Shown: positions 24,777 through 33,571 of the stretch, piece by piece
How positions within the stretch are numbered: position 1 is the stretch's first letter
Layout: each line of letters begins with the position of its first letter
Assembly (NCBI RefSeq): GCF_050627025.1
Contig: NZ_CP192472.1
Reading direction: 5' to 3' (one strand)
DNA length: 64,000 bases
Source of the DNA: Variovorax paradoxus_P
Lineage (GTDB): Bacteria > Pseudomonadota > Gammaproteobacteria > Burkholderiales > Burkholderiaceae_C
Translations under genes and position numbers: made by a program
The notes under the pieces: generated by a model
What the model saw: only the letters and a program-made list of their open reading frames with translations
Told to the model about the DNA's origin: nothing
Databases searched by the model: none

Positions 24777-26543
24777 TTGAAAAATAATCTGCTGGCTGCT
24801 GTCATGGCGGCCGGGCCACTGCTGGCGATCGCCCAGCAATCTCCCTCCACCCCCCAATCCTTTATCGAACAGCAACGCCAGCAGGAACGCGAACGCGCGC
24901 TTCGCGAGCAGAACGAGCGCACCGCCGACCAGCGGCCGCAAACCGCGCCGCCTCCGCCCACCCAGCGCATCCTGGCCTCCGAAGCCCCGTGCTTTCGCAT
25001 CGACCGCGTGCTGCTGGTCGGCGAGCAGGCTGAGGCCTTCCAATGGGCAGTTGCTGATTTGTCCGGCCCTGACGGCAACGATTCCCCCTTCGGCCGCTGC
25101 CTCGGCACCGCCGGCGTGAACGTGGTGCTCGCCCGCGCCCAGCAGGCGGCGATTGCGCGCGGCTTTGTCACCACCCGCGTGCTGGCCGCGCCACAGGACC
25201 TCGCCACCGGCACCCTGACCCTGTCGCTGGTGCCTGGGCGCATCGCGGCCATCCGCCTGACGCCGGATTCCTCGGCCACGCTGCTGGGCAGCGGTGCCTT
25301 GCTGGGCTCCGCCATTCCCGCACGCCCCGGCGACCTCCTGAACCTTCGCGACATCGAGCAGGGCCTGGAGAACCTCAAGCGCGCCCCCACGGCCGAGGCC
25401 GACATCCAGATCGAGCCCTCGACCGCACCCAATGCGAGGCCGGGCGACAGCGACCTGGTGGTCAAGTACGTGCAGACCAAAAAGTGGCGCGTCGCCCTGA
25501 GCCTGGACGACAGCGGTACCAAGGCGACCGGCCGCTACCAGGCCGGCGCCACGGTGTCGGTGGACAACCCGTTCGGGCTGAACGACCTGTTCTACCTGAG
25601 CGCCAACCACAGCATCAACAGCCACTTTCTCTCGGAGCCGAGCTACGGCACCGAGGGCCAGACGGTGCACTACTCGCTACCTTATGGCTACTGGATGCTG
25701 GGGTTCACGGCCTCGAACAGCCAGTACCACCAGAGCGTGGAGAGCTTCAACGGGCCGGTCAACTATGCGGGCAAGTCCAACAACGCCGAAGTGAAGCTCT
25801 CGCGCCTGCTGTACCGCGACCAGGGCCGCAAGACGACGCTGGCGCTCAAGGGCTTCCGGCGCGAGTCGCGCAGCATCATCGAGGACACGGAGGTGCCGGT
25901 GCAGCAGCACGTGGTCGGCGGCTGGGAGCTGGGCCTGAACCACAAGGAGTTCATCGGCGAGGCCACGCTGGAGGGCACGCTGGCGTTCAAGCATGGCACG
26001 GGCGGCTTTGGCGCGAGGACCTCGCCGCAGGAGATCTACCACCGCAACCACCCTGACGAGCCGCTGGAGGGCACGTCTCGCATGAAGCTGTACACGGCCG
26101 AGGTGAGCCTGAATGCGCCGTTCAAGCTGGGTGCGCAGAAGCTGCGCTATTCGGGGCTGGTGCGCGCGCAGTGGAACCGCACGCCGCTGATGCCGCAGGA
26201 CCGGTTTTCGATCGGCGGGCGCTACACGGTGCGCGGCTTCGACGGCGAGACGAGCCTGATGGGGGAGCGGGGCTGGCTGATTCGCAACGATATCGGCTGG
26301 GCCATTCCCACAGGTTCAGGACAGAGCGGGGCGGAGCTGTACGCCGGCGCCGACTATGGGCATGCGGGCGGGCGCTCGGCGGTGGATGGGCTGGGCCGGA
26401 GCCTGGCGGGTGCGGTCGTTGGCGTGCGGGGGCAGTGGAGCAAGCTGAGCTACGACTTCTTCATGGGCGCGCCGATCAGCAAGCCGGAGGGGTATCGCAC
26501 GGCCAGGATCACCTTTGGGTTCAATCTGAATGCGGGCTTCTAG
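24777..26543 (+). CDS. cdiB: TpsB/CdiB-type outer-membrane transporter
   Basis: A 588-residue ShlB/FhaC-family transporter that threads the exoprotein across the outer membrane. It starts at a TTG behind GAGGGAG, giving the signal peptide MKNNLLAAVMAAGPLLAIAQ. Next come a linker rich in Gln, Glu and Arg and a POTRA-type domain (CFRIDRVLLVG to GRIAAIRL). The 16-strand barrel follows, with the conserved loop-6 motif in GGRYTVRGFDGE. The C-terminus FGFNLNAGF ends in Phe as required for barrel assembly. GC content returns to the genome average here, unlike the preceding small genes. Coming after the toxin and immunity genes, it completes a Burkholderia-type A-I-O-B order. Confidence 0.93.
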   Translation: MKNNLLAAVMAAGPLLAIAQQSPSTPQSFIEQQRQQERERALREQNERTADQRPQTAPPPPTQRILASEAPCFRIDRVLLVGEQAEAFQWAVADLSGPDGNDSPFGRCLGTAGVNVVLARAQQAAIARGFVTTRVLAAPQDLATGTLTLSLVPGRIAAIRLTPDSSATLLGSGALLGSAIPARPGDLLNLRDIEQGLENLKRAPTAEADIQIEPSTAPNARPGDSDLVVKYVQTKKWRVALSLDDSGTKATGRYQAGATVSVDNPFGLNDLFYLSANHSINSHFLSEPSYGTEGQTVHYSLPYGYWMLGFTASNSQYHQSVESFNGPVNYAGKSNNAEVKLSRLLYRDQGRKTTLALKGFRRESRSIIEDTEVPVQQHVVGGWELGLNHKEFIGEATLEGTLAFKHGTGGFGARTSPQEIYHRNHPDEPLEGTSRMKLYTAEVSLNAPFKLGAQKLRYSGLVRAQWNRTPLMPQDRFSIGGRYTVRGFDGETSLMGERGWLIRNDIGWAIPTGSGQSGAELYAGADYGHAGGRSAVDGLGRSLAGAVVGVRGQWSKLSYDFFMGAPISKPEGYRTARITFGFNLNAGF

Positions 26544-26862
26544 CGGCAGATCGCCCATGCCTAGGTTGATCCGCAAGCCGGGCGCGATGTGCCATCTCGT
26601 CGCGCATATGCACGGGCGCTATTCCGGCACCCTGCAGACGATGTGCTTTTGAATAATCGTTAATGGATTGAATATCAAATCCGGCTGAACCGCAGCAGGC
26701 CGGGTGAATTTATTCACGATCTTTAGTGGCAACTGTGCAAATCAATCAGCGCGTTATCCCGATCCGGGAATTTCGCACACGAAGCGCAGACCCGGCAGGG
26801 ATGGCGGCGCATATTATCTCGGCCCCGGCAACTATGGCCGTTCTAATAGATAGAGAAGAATT
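26544..26862 (+). other. Intergenic region after the CDI locus
   Basis: There are 319 bases without a recognisable gene. It includes an AT-rich stretch (about 26640-26730) that could hold a promoter for the small genes to the right, and a perfect palindrome at 26704-26717. Confidence 0.4.
26704..26717. promoter_or_regulatory. Perfect palindrome, possible operator
   Basis: GTGAAT-TT-ATTCAC is an exact inverted repeat in an AT-rich non-coding stretch, about 145 bases before the small TTG-started gene. Its length and symmetry suit a dimeric regulator. The regulator is unknown. Confidence 0.3.
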
Positions 26863-26988
26863 TTGAAAACCGCCATCACCGTTACTGTCTTCGGAATTGC
26901 ATTGATCCTGATCTCTGCGCTTCCGTCCACAGCACCCTCGTCGGAACCAATTGACGTCGCCGCCTCGTCGACGCAGACGCAGCGGTAG
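26863..26988 (+). CDS. Short secreted or membrane peptide (41 residues)
   Basis: A TTG start preceded by AGAGAAGAA opens a 41-codon frame. It encodes Lys at position 2, a hydrophobic core (TVTVFGIALILISALPSTA) and a Ser/Thr/Gln-rich tail. This is the layout of a small exported or membrane peptide. It ends ten bases before the RlpA gene and could be its translational leader. No family recognised; it may be non-coding. Confidence 0.35.
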   Translation: MKTAITVTVFGIALILISALPSTAPSSEPIDVAASSTQTQR

Positions 26989-26998
26989 GTGAGCACCG

Positions 26999-27604
26999 TT
27001 GATTGCGCCTGATTTTGTGCAAAGAAAAGAAGGCTCGGTCTCAAGGAGAAAGCCTCTTCTATTTTTATCGGTCGCCGGGCTGTGCGGGGTCTTGGGCGGG
27101 TGTGCCCAGTTGCATCCTGAAGGGGCAAGTGACCAAGCCCATGCGGCGTTAGCCGGTCAAAATAGCCGGGGTGTCATGGCAAATGTCATCGTGTCTTCAT
27201 CACAAGACACCGAGCCATACATTGCCCCTCTACCTGAAGAGGCGGCGCCGCCTCGGGCCGACGTTCAACGCGCAGTGAAATCGGGAACTGCTCAGCGTGG
27301 TATCGCCTCATGGTACGGCAGAGCTTTCCATGGCCGTCGAACGGCGAACGGGGAGGTGTTCAACATGAATGAATTGACGGCCGCACATCGCACGCTTCCA
27401 CTGGGAAGCTATGCCCGCATTTCGACATCGAGCGGTGACCAGAAATCGGTCGTGGTTCGAATCAATGATCGCGGGCCATTCATCCGTAATCGCATCATCG
27501 ACCTGTCGTATGCAGCGGCCTTGTCGCTCGGTCTTCAGCGCATTGGCACGATGCAGGTAGAAGTTGTTGCGCTTGAGCCAGCCAAGGCTCGTGTTGTCCG
27601 ATAG
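26999..27604 (+). CDS. rlpA: RlpA-like septal lytic transglycosylase lipoprotein
   Basis: A 201-residue protein with a lipoprotein signal (LFLSVAGLCGVLGGC, lipobox cysteine at LGGC). It carries a C-terminal double-psi beta-barrel typical of RlpA: GIASWYGRAFHGRRTANGE, then VVVRINDRGPF and RIIDLSYAAA. RlpA enzymes cleave denuded glycan strands at septa. The C-terminal SPOR domain of longer RlpA proteins is absent, so septal targeting would need another route. The start is uncertain: TTG at 26999 or GTG at 27017, neither with a strong ribosome site. It converges with the SDR gene, leaving four bases between the stops. Confidence 0.87.
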   Translation: MIAPDFVQRKEGSVSRRKPLLFLSVAGLCGVLGGCAQLHPEGASDQAHAALAGQNSRGVMANVIVSSSQDTEPYIAPLPEEAAPPRADVQRAVKSGTAQRGIASWYGRAFHGRRTANGEVFNMNELTAAHRTLPLGSYARISTSSGDQKSVVVRINDRGPFIRNRIIDLSYAAALSLGLQRIGTMQVEVVALEPAKARVVR

Positions 27605-27608
27605 ATCT

Positions 27609-28310
27609 TCAGCGGTGGAGCGACGCACCACCGCAAATGGCAATGTCCTGCCCCGTAATGGCGGCGGCCGGCGCCGAGAGAAGAAAGGCAACGAGCGCGG
27701 CAATTTCTTCGGGCTGTATCAACCTTCCGATGGGGGGCAGGCGCGGTGCGCTGCCAACGCGCGCCGGGTCTTGCAGCATCGCGGTCTGTGTTGCGCCCGG
27801 CGACACCACGTTGATGGTGACGCCGCTCGCGGCCACCTCTGCCGCCCAGCTGCGCGCAAGCGCGACAAGTGCCGCCTTGGTGGCGGCGTATTGCCCGCGG
27901 CCGGGCATGCCTTGCGCCACACGGCTGCCAACGAACACCACGCGGCCGCTGCCGCGCTTGGCCATTGCGGGCACAAGCGCATCTGCAAGGCGCGCGGCCG
28001 CATCGACATGCAGGCGCCACATCAGTTCGCCGCCCGCATGGTCGAGCTGGCCCAGCGGGCCGACTCGCAGCACGCCAGCCGCATGCACCAGCGCATCGGC
28101 ATCTTGCAGGGCCGCCGTCGCGTGTGCAATTGCTTCGGCATTCGACAGGTCCACCGCCGTATGCGCGAAAGCCGAATGTGGCAGCGTGGGCGCCGCAAGG
28201 TCGAGGCCGCTCACACGCCAGCCCTGCTCGAGCAGGTGCGAGGCAATAGCGCGGCCAATGCCGCTGCTGCTGCCGGTGACCACCGCATGCGGTGCCGCCT
28301 TATTCGACAC
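27609..28310 (-). CDS. SDR-family oxidoreductase
   Basis: A 233-residue short-chain dehydrogenase. The glycine motif TGSSSGIGRAIA is near residue 12, VFVGSRVA precedes the catalytic region, and the catalytic Tyr/Lys are in QYAATKAALVAL. The C-terminus GQDIAICGGASLHR is typical. The likely start is the GTG at 28310, which overlaps the end of the Bug gene by 11 bases, so the two are co-translated. It is part of a minus-strand unit with a DapA-family lyase, and together they would process the acid brought in by the Bug receptor. Substrate unknown. Confidence 0.85.
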   Translation of the reverse strand: MSNKAAPHAVVTGSSSGIGRAIASHLLEQGWRVSGLDLAAPTLPHSAFAHTAVDLSNAEAIAHATAALQDADALVHAAGVLRVGPLGQLDHAGGELMWRLHVDAAARLADALVPAMAKRGSGRVVFVGSRVAQGMPGRGQYAATKAALVALARSWAAEVAASGVTINVVSPGATQTAMLQDPARVGSAPRLPPIGRLIQPEEIAALVAFLLSAPAAAITGQDIAICGGASLHR

Positions 28311-29271
28311 GGATGTTGCCCTCGGTGATGATCTTCTTCGAGCGCTCCATGTCGGCATGCTGGAACTTGACGAAGTCTTCGACGCTGCCGGGCGTGAGCA
28401 GCAGCCCCTGCGCGTTGAGCGTTTCGCGCATGTCGGTGCCAAGCGCCTTGTTCACTTCGGCATTGAGCCGCTGCGTAATGGCCGCGGGCAGCTTGGCCGG
28501 GCCCCACAGGCCGTACCAGCTGTAGAACTCGTAGCCCGGAATGCTTTCGCCCACTGTGGGCACGTTCGGCAGGCTGGTGGCGCGGTTGGCCGAGGTAACG
28601 GCCACCACGCGCAGCATGCCGCTCTTGTGGTACTGCAGGGAGCCAAGAATCGGGTCGATGAAGCCGTCGATCTGCCCGCCGATCAGGTCCTGGAAGGCGG
28701 GTGCCGTGCCCTTGTACGGCACGATGAGATAGTCGAGCCCGCCTGCGCGCTTGAGCAGTTCGGTCGACAGGTGGCCGGCCGAGCCGATGGAGCCGACCGC
28801 AAAAGTCATCTTGCCCGGGTTCGCCTTGGCATACGAGATGAGCGATTTGATGTCGGTAACCGGCAGGTTCTTGTTGATGGCCACCGATAGCGGCGCCTTG
28901 GCAACCAGCGCCACCGGCGTGAAGTCGCGCACAACCTCATAGGGCACGGACTTCATCGTCATGGGAGCCGTGGTGAAGGTCGATGCGTTGAACAGCAACG
29001 TGTAGCCGTCGGCCGGCGCCTTCGACACCACGTCGGCGCCGATCACGCCGTTGCCGCCGGGCCGGTTCTCCACGATGAAGGGTTGGCCGGTCTGGTCGCC
29101 AAGCTTTTGCGCGAGCAGGCGGCCTACGGTGTCGAGCGTGCCACCGGGCGGAAACGGAATGACCACGCGCACCGGCCGTGCAGGCCAGGCTTGCGTCTGT
29201 GCAAAGCCGCAAGAAGCCGCGCCAAGCGCGAGTACCGCGAGCGTGGCGCGCAGGAAATGGTTGCGTTGCAT
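28300..29271 (-). CDS. Bug-family tripartite tricarboxylate receptor
   Basis: A 323-residue periplasmic receptor. The signal peptide MQRNHFLRATLAVLALGAAS leads to PVRVVIPFPPGGTLDTVGRL, the Bug ligand-loop signature. It continues with ENRPGGNGVIGADVV and APADGYTLLF, both classic family blocks. The gene is translated between the DapA-family and SDR genes, overlapping the latter, so its ligand is probably the substrate of that lyase/dehydrogenase pair. No TctAB genes are adjacent. Confidence 0.92.
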   Translation of the reverse strand: MQRNHFLRATLAVLALGAASCGFAQTQAWPARPVRVVIPFPPGGTLDTVGRLLAQKLGDQTGQPFIVENRPGGNGVIGADVVSKAPADGYTLLFNASTFTTAPMTMKSVPYEVVRDFTPVALVAKAPLSVAINKNLPVTDIKSLISYAKANPGKMTFAVGSIGSAGHLSTELLKRAGGLDYLIVPYKGTAPAFQDLIGGQIDGFIDPILGSLQYHKSGMLRVVAVTSANRATSLPNVPTVGESIPGYEFYSWYGLWGPAKLPAAITQRLNAEVNKALGTDMRETLNAQGLLLTPGSVEDFVKFQHADMERSKKIITEGNIRVE

Positions 29272-29358
29272 GTCTCTTGTCTCCTTCTGGTTTTATGGGG
29301 GAGGGCACCGGCAGCGCCGGGCCGCTCGCTTGGTCAGGTCAGGTCACGTCCGGTCAGG

Positions 29359-30297
29359 TCAGCGCTTCGACAAACCGGCTTGCTGCACTGCGGCGCGCAG
29401 CGCCTGCATCTCGCGTTCGTTCGGCGTCTCTGTGGGCGGGCGCACGGTGGCGTTGTCTAGCACGCCGGCCAGGAACATGCCGCCCTTCATGCGCGCATGC
29501 GCTTCGCCGGTCGGCTCGCCGCCGCCATACACGGCGTCTTTGAGCGGCGTGATGAGGGCTTGCACGGCCATGGCCTTCTTCAGGTCGCCGGCCTTCACTG
29601 CGTTCCACAGGTCGATGATCAGCTGCGGAATGAACGTTGCAAAGCCGACCAGCGCGCCGTCCACGCCTTGCACCATCGACGCCAGCAGGTATTCGTCGTG
29701 GCAGGTGAGGATGGCCTTCGACGCATCGGCCTCGCGGATCGCCTGGATGTCGCGGGCGTATTTGTTCATGTCGCGCTGGCCCACCTTGAAGGCCTGCAGG
29801 TAGGGCAGGCGCGCCAGCTCGGCCAGCAACTGCGACGAGTAAGAGGCGCGCGTCCAGGCCGGGTACACGTGGCAGACCAGGTCCAGCTCTGGCGCGGCGC
29901 GGTGAATGGCCTCGAAGTATTGCAGCGCATGGCCTGGCGTGAAGCCGAAGCGCAGCCAGTGGTGGGGCGGCATCACGTCGAGCGCCACGGCGCCGGCGGC
30001 CTGGGCTGCGCGTGCATGCTCCGCGGCTTCGGCCAGGCCCTCGCACACGATGGACGAGATGACCGGGGTGCGGCCGCGCAGCTCGTCAGCCACGATGCGG
30101 GTTACCTCGGCGCGCTCGGCCGGCGTCAGCGAAAACACCTCGCCGGTGTGGCCGTTGGTCATGACTGCCACCACGCCGTCGTGCCCCGCCAGCCACGAGG
30201 CCAGCTTGCGCAGCGCCGGTTCATCGATGCGGTGGTCGGCCGTAAAGGGGCAGGAAATGGCGGGAATGATCCCGCGATAATTCGCGATGGCAGGCAT
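29359..30297 (-). CDS. DapA/NanA-family aldolase or dehydratase
   Basis: A 312-residue class I aldolase-fold protein, started at the ATG at 30297 behind GGAGACACAGC. It has the family phosphate/carboxylate site in GVVAVMTNGHTGEVFSL and the Schiff-base lysine in LQAFKVGQRDM. The Tyr that usually acts with it is probably in LVCHVYPAW. Family members cleave or dehydrate 2-oxo acids such as N-acetylneuraminate or keto-deoxy sugar acids. It is divergent from a LysR regulator with 112 bases between, and upstream of Bug and SDR genes on its own strand. The precise reaction is unknown. Confidence 0.87.
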   Translation of the reverse strand: MPAIANYRGIIPAISCPFTADHRIDEPALRKLASWLAGHDGVVAVMTNGHTGEVFSLTPAERAEVTRIVADELRGRTPVISSIVCEGLAEAAEHARAAQAAGAVALDVMPPHHWLRFGFTPGHALQYFEAIHRAAPELDLVCHVYPAWTRASYSSQLLAELARLPYLQAFKVGQRDMNKYARDIQAIREADASKAILTCHDEYLLASMVQGVDGALVGFATFIPQLIIDLWNAVKAGDLKKAMAVQALITPLKDAVYGGGEPTGEAHARMKGGMFLAGVLDNATVRPPTETPNEREMQALRAAVQQAGLSKR

Positions 30298-30409
30298 GCT
30301 GTGTCTCCGTTGTGGTTCAAGGTGCAGGAATGGGTGCATCTTTTGCCGGCGGGGCACGCGCCGTCCAATACTCGAATCGCATACAACTATTCAACCGATT
30401 GCGCTGCAC

Positions 30410-31345
30410 ATGGGCCCCGGCAACCGCCCCCTCGACCTCGAATGGCTGGAAGACTTCATTGCCCTGGCCGAGACCGGCAATTTCTCGCGCGCGGCGCAGG
30501 TGCGTTCCATTGCACAACCCGCTTTCAGCCGGCACATTCGCGCGCTGGAAGAATGGGTGGGTGTCGACCTGTTCGACCGCAGCGCGCATCCCGCGGCGCT
30601 GACTGCCGCCGGCAAGCGTTTTGAGCCGCTCCTGAAGGAACTGCTGGCCGGCCTGGAGGCCGCCCGCATCAAGGCGCGTGCGGCACACGACATGGCCGCG
30701 GCAAGCCTGAGATTTGCAGCCACGCACGTGCTGTCGCTGACCTTTTTCCCGCGCTGGTTGGGCAGTGTGGAAAGCCGGCTGAGCCTGGGTCCGATCCAGA
30801 CGATTTCAGACAGCTCGCAGGCCTGCGAAGACCTGATGCAGCAGCGCCGCGTTCAATTTGTGCTGTGCCACGGGCATGACGGCGCACCGGGCCGGCTGGA
30901 CGAAGGGCAGTACCCTGTTCTGCGGCTGAGCGAAGACGTGCTGGTTCCCGTGTCCGCACCGGATGCTCAGGGCCTGCCGCTGCACGCGCTTGGCACTGCC
31001 CGGGCGCCTTCGGTGCTGGCTTACAGCGAAGCCTCGGGCCTGGGGCGAATCATGCGGGCACTACAGGACAGCGAGTTCGGCAAAGACTTCGCATCATCGC
31101 TCTCGGTGGTTTTTACGGCGCACCACGCCGCACTGCTCAGAACAATGGCCCTCGAGGGGCGGGGCCTCGCATGGCTCCCGCTGAGCCTGGTTGCCGACGA
31201 TCTGCAGGGCGGTGCGCTGGTGGATGCAGGCAAGGGCGCCTGGCGGGTGCCGGTGGAAATCCGGCTGTACCGCCAGGCTGCAAGCATGGCCCCCGTGGCC
31301 GAGGCGCTCTGGCAGCTGGTGAGCGCCGGGCAGCCCACCAGTTAG
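30410..31345 (+). CDS. LysR-family transcriptional regulator
   Basis: A 311-residue regulator. The N-terminal winged helix is LDLEWLEDFIALAETGNFSR, then AQPAFSRHIRALEEWVGVDL; a periplasmic-binding-protein-like effector domain follows. The ATG at 30410 was chosen because the canonical helix-turn-helix begins right after it. It is divergent from the DapA-family gene, the usual layout for LysR control of the adjacent unit (DapA-Bug-SDR). The effector is probably the substrate or an intermediate of that pathway. Confidence 0.9.
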   Translation: MGPGNRPLDLEWLEDFIALAETGNFSRAAQVRSIAQPAFSRHIRALEEWVGVDLFDRSAHPAALTAAGKRFEPLLKELLAGLEAARIKARAAHDMAAASLRFAATHVLSLTFFPRWLGSVESRLSLGPIQTISDSSQACEDLMQQRRVQFVLCHGHDGAPGRLDEGQYPVLRLSEDVLVPVSAPDAQGLPLHALGTARAPSVLAYSEASGLGRIMRALQDSEFGKDFASSLSVVFTAHHAALLRTMALEGRGLAWLPLSLVADDLQGGALVDAGKGAWRVPVEIRLYRQAASMAPVAEALWQLVSAGQPTS

Positions 31346-31365
31346 TTGCCTGCTTGCCTGCCGGT

Positions 31366-33207
31366 TCAGGCCACCGGCGAAATGAACGAGATCAGCCGTC
31401 CCATGCGCGCGATGAAGTTCGACGTGACGATGAACTGCGGTTTTTCGCGCTTCACATACGGCTCGATCTCCGGCGGCGCATCCGCCGGATAGGGCGAGGT
31501 GTCGTAGATGTCGCCCACATGGCGGCTGCGATACGCCGTGCCGGTGTACGGCGTTGTCGGGCCGTTGCCGCGGTACGGGTTCACGATCTCGGGCACGGGC
31601 GCGGTCCAGTAGTTGCCGTCCACCAGCGCGGCCAGAATCGTTTGCACTTCCGATTCGGGCACCACCGGTGTCTTCAGCACTGCGCCTTCGAACAGGTCCG
31701 GAAAGTCCACCTCGCGCACAGCGGCAAAGTACTTTGGCAGCGCGCGGGGTGTGGTGGCGCGCAGCGGCGACTTGGCAACCATTGCGTCGATCTGCTCCTG
31801 CGTCATGGCGTTGAGCTCGTCCAGGCGCTTTTGCAGCGCGGCGGGGGTCACCGATCGGCCCGACGAATAGTGGCTGATCGTGTTGGTGATGTCCTTGTCG
31901 AAAAAGTACGCGCCGTTGTGGATGTTCGAGCCATAGCGGTGAATGAACAGCGGCTCGTTCGTGTCGAGCTCGATGAACGTTGCCACGTTGCGGCCGGCGA
32001 GCAGCGGGTTGACGGTCGCGACATCGGCCGGGAGCTGGATGGACGGCGACTTCAGCCAGTCGATTGCCTTTTGCAGTTGCGACAGGTACTTCTTGTCGCC
32101 GGTGAGCGTGAAGTAGCCGAACAACTGCTGGATGTTGGTCTGCGTGGTGTGCGTGGCCAGCGAGCGCGGCTCGTATGAACGGGCGCCCGCCGGAGCGCCC
32201 GCCGGGCGGCCATTGGTTTCGCGCGAAAGGTGCTGGAGGCTCCAGCCCGACTGCAGCGGCAGCACCGCCGAGGTCCACTGCATGCGCTGCATGCAGTCCA
32301 TTGCCCGAACGATGTTGGCAACCAGGTCGGTGCGGCCCAGCGTCATCACGCACATGGTCAGAAACTTGATGTTCTCGCCCATGACGTCGTCGTTGAAGGT
32401 CACATGCAGCGTGTAGTCGCTGTCTTCCATGCCCGCACGCGCGCCCGCGGGCAACTGCTGCGGGTTGGGCAAGGGCATCGACGTGATCGCGTTCGGGTTG
32501 TGCGGAAAGCGCTGCGGCCAACCGCCATCGGCAATGCCGAACTGCGGGCCGAACTGCGCATCGGTGATGAACTTGATGGCCTTCTCGGTTGCGGCCTGGT
32601 AGACCGGGTCTTTCTTTTCCAGGTACATGCGCAGCATCAGCTGCGAGGCGACGGCGGTGGTGGCGTCGTCGAAGGTGGCATTGCCGTAGTAGTGCTGAAA
32701 CTCTTCCAGGCGCCAGCCGTTCATGCCAACGGTTTCGTACCAGTGCTGCAGCGATGCCTCGCCGGCGAAGTCGTAGATGTAGTTCCAGCCGCCCGAACTG
32801 TGCTGGGCCGCGGCAACTGCCTTGGCAGTGCGGTCTGCAGCCTGGTAGAAGCGCTCGTCGCCGGTCGCGTGATACGCATCCAGGTAGATATGGCCGATGG
32901 AAGAAGTGCCCGGTGGCTGCAGCCAAAGCATGGTGCGCTTGGCTTCCATTTCTCCGAAGGTCTGCATGAGGTCGGGCGAGTACGACCAGACATAGCCGCC
33001 CTTGTACGAGACCACTTCGTCCATGTAGCTTGCCGCGCGCTTGAGCCCTGCTGCGGCTGTGGCCTGGGGAGTAGGGGCGGGTGGGGGCGCCGGAGGCGGT
33101 GGTGGTGGTGGAACAGGAAACGGAAAGCTCGGTCCGTCATTGCCGCCGCCACAGGCTGCGAGAGCGACGGGAGACAGGACCGAAATTGCAAACTGTCGGC
33201 GTTTCAT
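31366..33207 (-). CDS. PL10-like pectate lyase lipoprotein
   Basis: A 613-residue protein started at the ATG at 33207. The signal peptide ends in a lipobox (ALAAC), then a Gly/Asn stretch and a Pro-rich linker of about 25 residues, so it is probably anchored at the cell surface or in the periplasm. The catalytic domain resembles pectate lyase family 10. It has repeated alpha-barrel helices, SSGGWNYIYDF, FGIADGGWPQRFP and the signature HVTFNDDVMGENI. The domain fills roughly residues 50-350, and a further ~250 residues have no assigned function. Expected role: beta-elimination of polygalacturonate. Three matching operator sites lie just upstream. Confidence 0.75.
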   Translation of the reverse strand: MKRRQFAISVLSPVALAACGGGNDGPSFPFPVPPPPPPPAPPPAPTPQATAAAGLKRAASYMDEVVSYKGGYVWSYSPDLMQTFGEMEAKRTMLWLQPPGTSSIGHIYLDAYHATGDERFYQAADRTAKAVAAAQHSSGGWNYIYDFAGEASLQHWYETVGMNGWRLEEFQHYYGNATFDDATTAVASQLMLRMYLEKKDPVYQAATEKAIKFITDAQFGPQFGIADGGWPQRFPHNPNAITSMPLPNPQQLPAGARAGMEDSDYTLHVTFNDDVMGENIKFLTMCVMTLGRTDLVANIVRAMDCMQRMQWTSAVLPLQSGWSLQHLSRETNGRPAGAPAGARSYEPRSLATHTTQTNIQQLFGYFTLTGDKKYLSQLQKAIDWLKSPSIQLPADVATVNPLLAGRNVATFIELDTNEPLFIHRYGSNIHNGAYFFDKDITNTISHYSSGRSVTPAALQKRLDELNAMTQEQIDAMVAKSPLRATTPRALPKYFAAVREVDFPDLFEGAVLKTPVVPESEVQTILAALVDGNYWTAPVPEIVNPYRGNGPTTPYTGTAYRSRHVGDIYDTSPYPADAPPEIEPYVKREKPQFIVTSNFIARMGRLISFISPVA

Positions 33208-33259
33208 GGCATTTCCCTTTATTGGTTGAATGTCCGGGGTGAGTCGGGCAGCGTCGTCA

Positions 33260-33272
33260 GATGTCATACAAC
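33260..33272. promoter_or_regulatory. Operator copy 1 (GTTGT-N3-ACAAC type)
   Basis: GATGT-CAT-ACAAC matches the inverted repeat at nine of ten half-site bases and lies 53 bases before the pectate-lyase-like start. The pattern resembles sites of FadR-subfamily GntR regulators of sugar-acid catabolism (inference). Confidence 0.5.
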
Positions 33273-33276
33273 ATCA

Positions 33277-33289
33277 GTTGTCATACGAC
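33277..33289. promoter_or_regulatory. Operator copy 2 (GTTGT-N3-ACAAC type)
   Basis: GTTGT-CAT-ACGAC matches nine of ten half-site bases. Its centre is 17 bases from copy 1, and both share the spacer CAT, so they form a tandem pair. Confidence 0.5.
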
Positions 33290-33379
33290 GCGGCGGCCGG
33301 ATTAATTCGGCGGCTATGGCGCCGAGTCAATTGGGAATTGCGGAAAAATTCGCTTCAAAGTATTGGCAGTAGTTACATA

Positions 33380-33392
33380 GTTGTAGGACAAC
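33380..33392. promoter_or_regulatory. Operator copy 3 (perfect GTTGT-N3-ACAAC)
   Basis: GTTGT-AGG-ACAAC is a perfect inverted repeat about 100 bases from the tandem pair, in the same non-coding region. That spacing would allow DNA looping by one regulator. Confidence 0.5.
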
Positions 33393-33571
33393 GTATGAGT
33401 TATGGGGCGCGGCACACGTTTCCTTCCGCTGCCTACGGACGAAAGCCGGCGGGGTTGGCGCCGTTGCGCCGGCAGTGCCAATCCCGTAGGCTGACTCTCA
33501 GCGCCTACACGCGATGCCCGAGCCTGTGCAGGCCGCCGGGCAGGCCTTCGGGGCGCCAAGGAGTGCATGCC

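Larger units (their letters stand above)
33208..33571 (+). other. Divergent promoter region between pectate-lyase-like and EF-G-like genes
   Basis: There are 364 bases without a gene. It holds three copies of a GTTGT-N3-ACAAC element and AT-rich stretches (33300-33400) that suit promoters in both directions. A ribosome site AAGGAG at 33558-33563 serves the EF-G-like gene. Confidence 0.55.
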
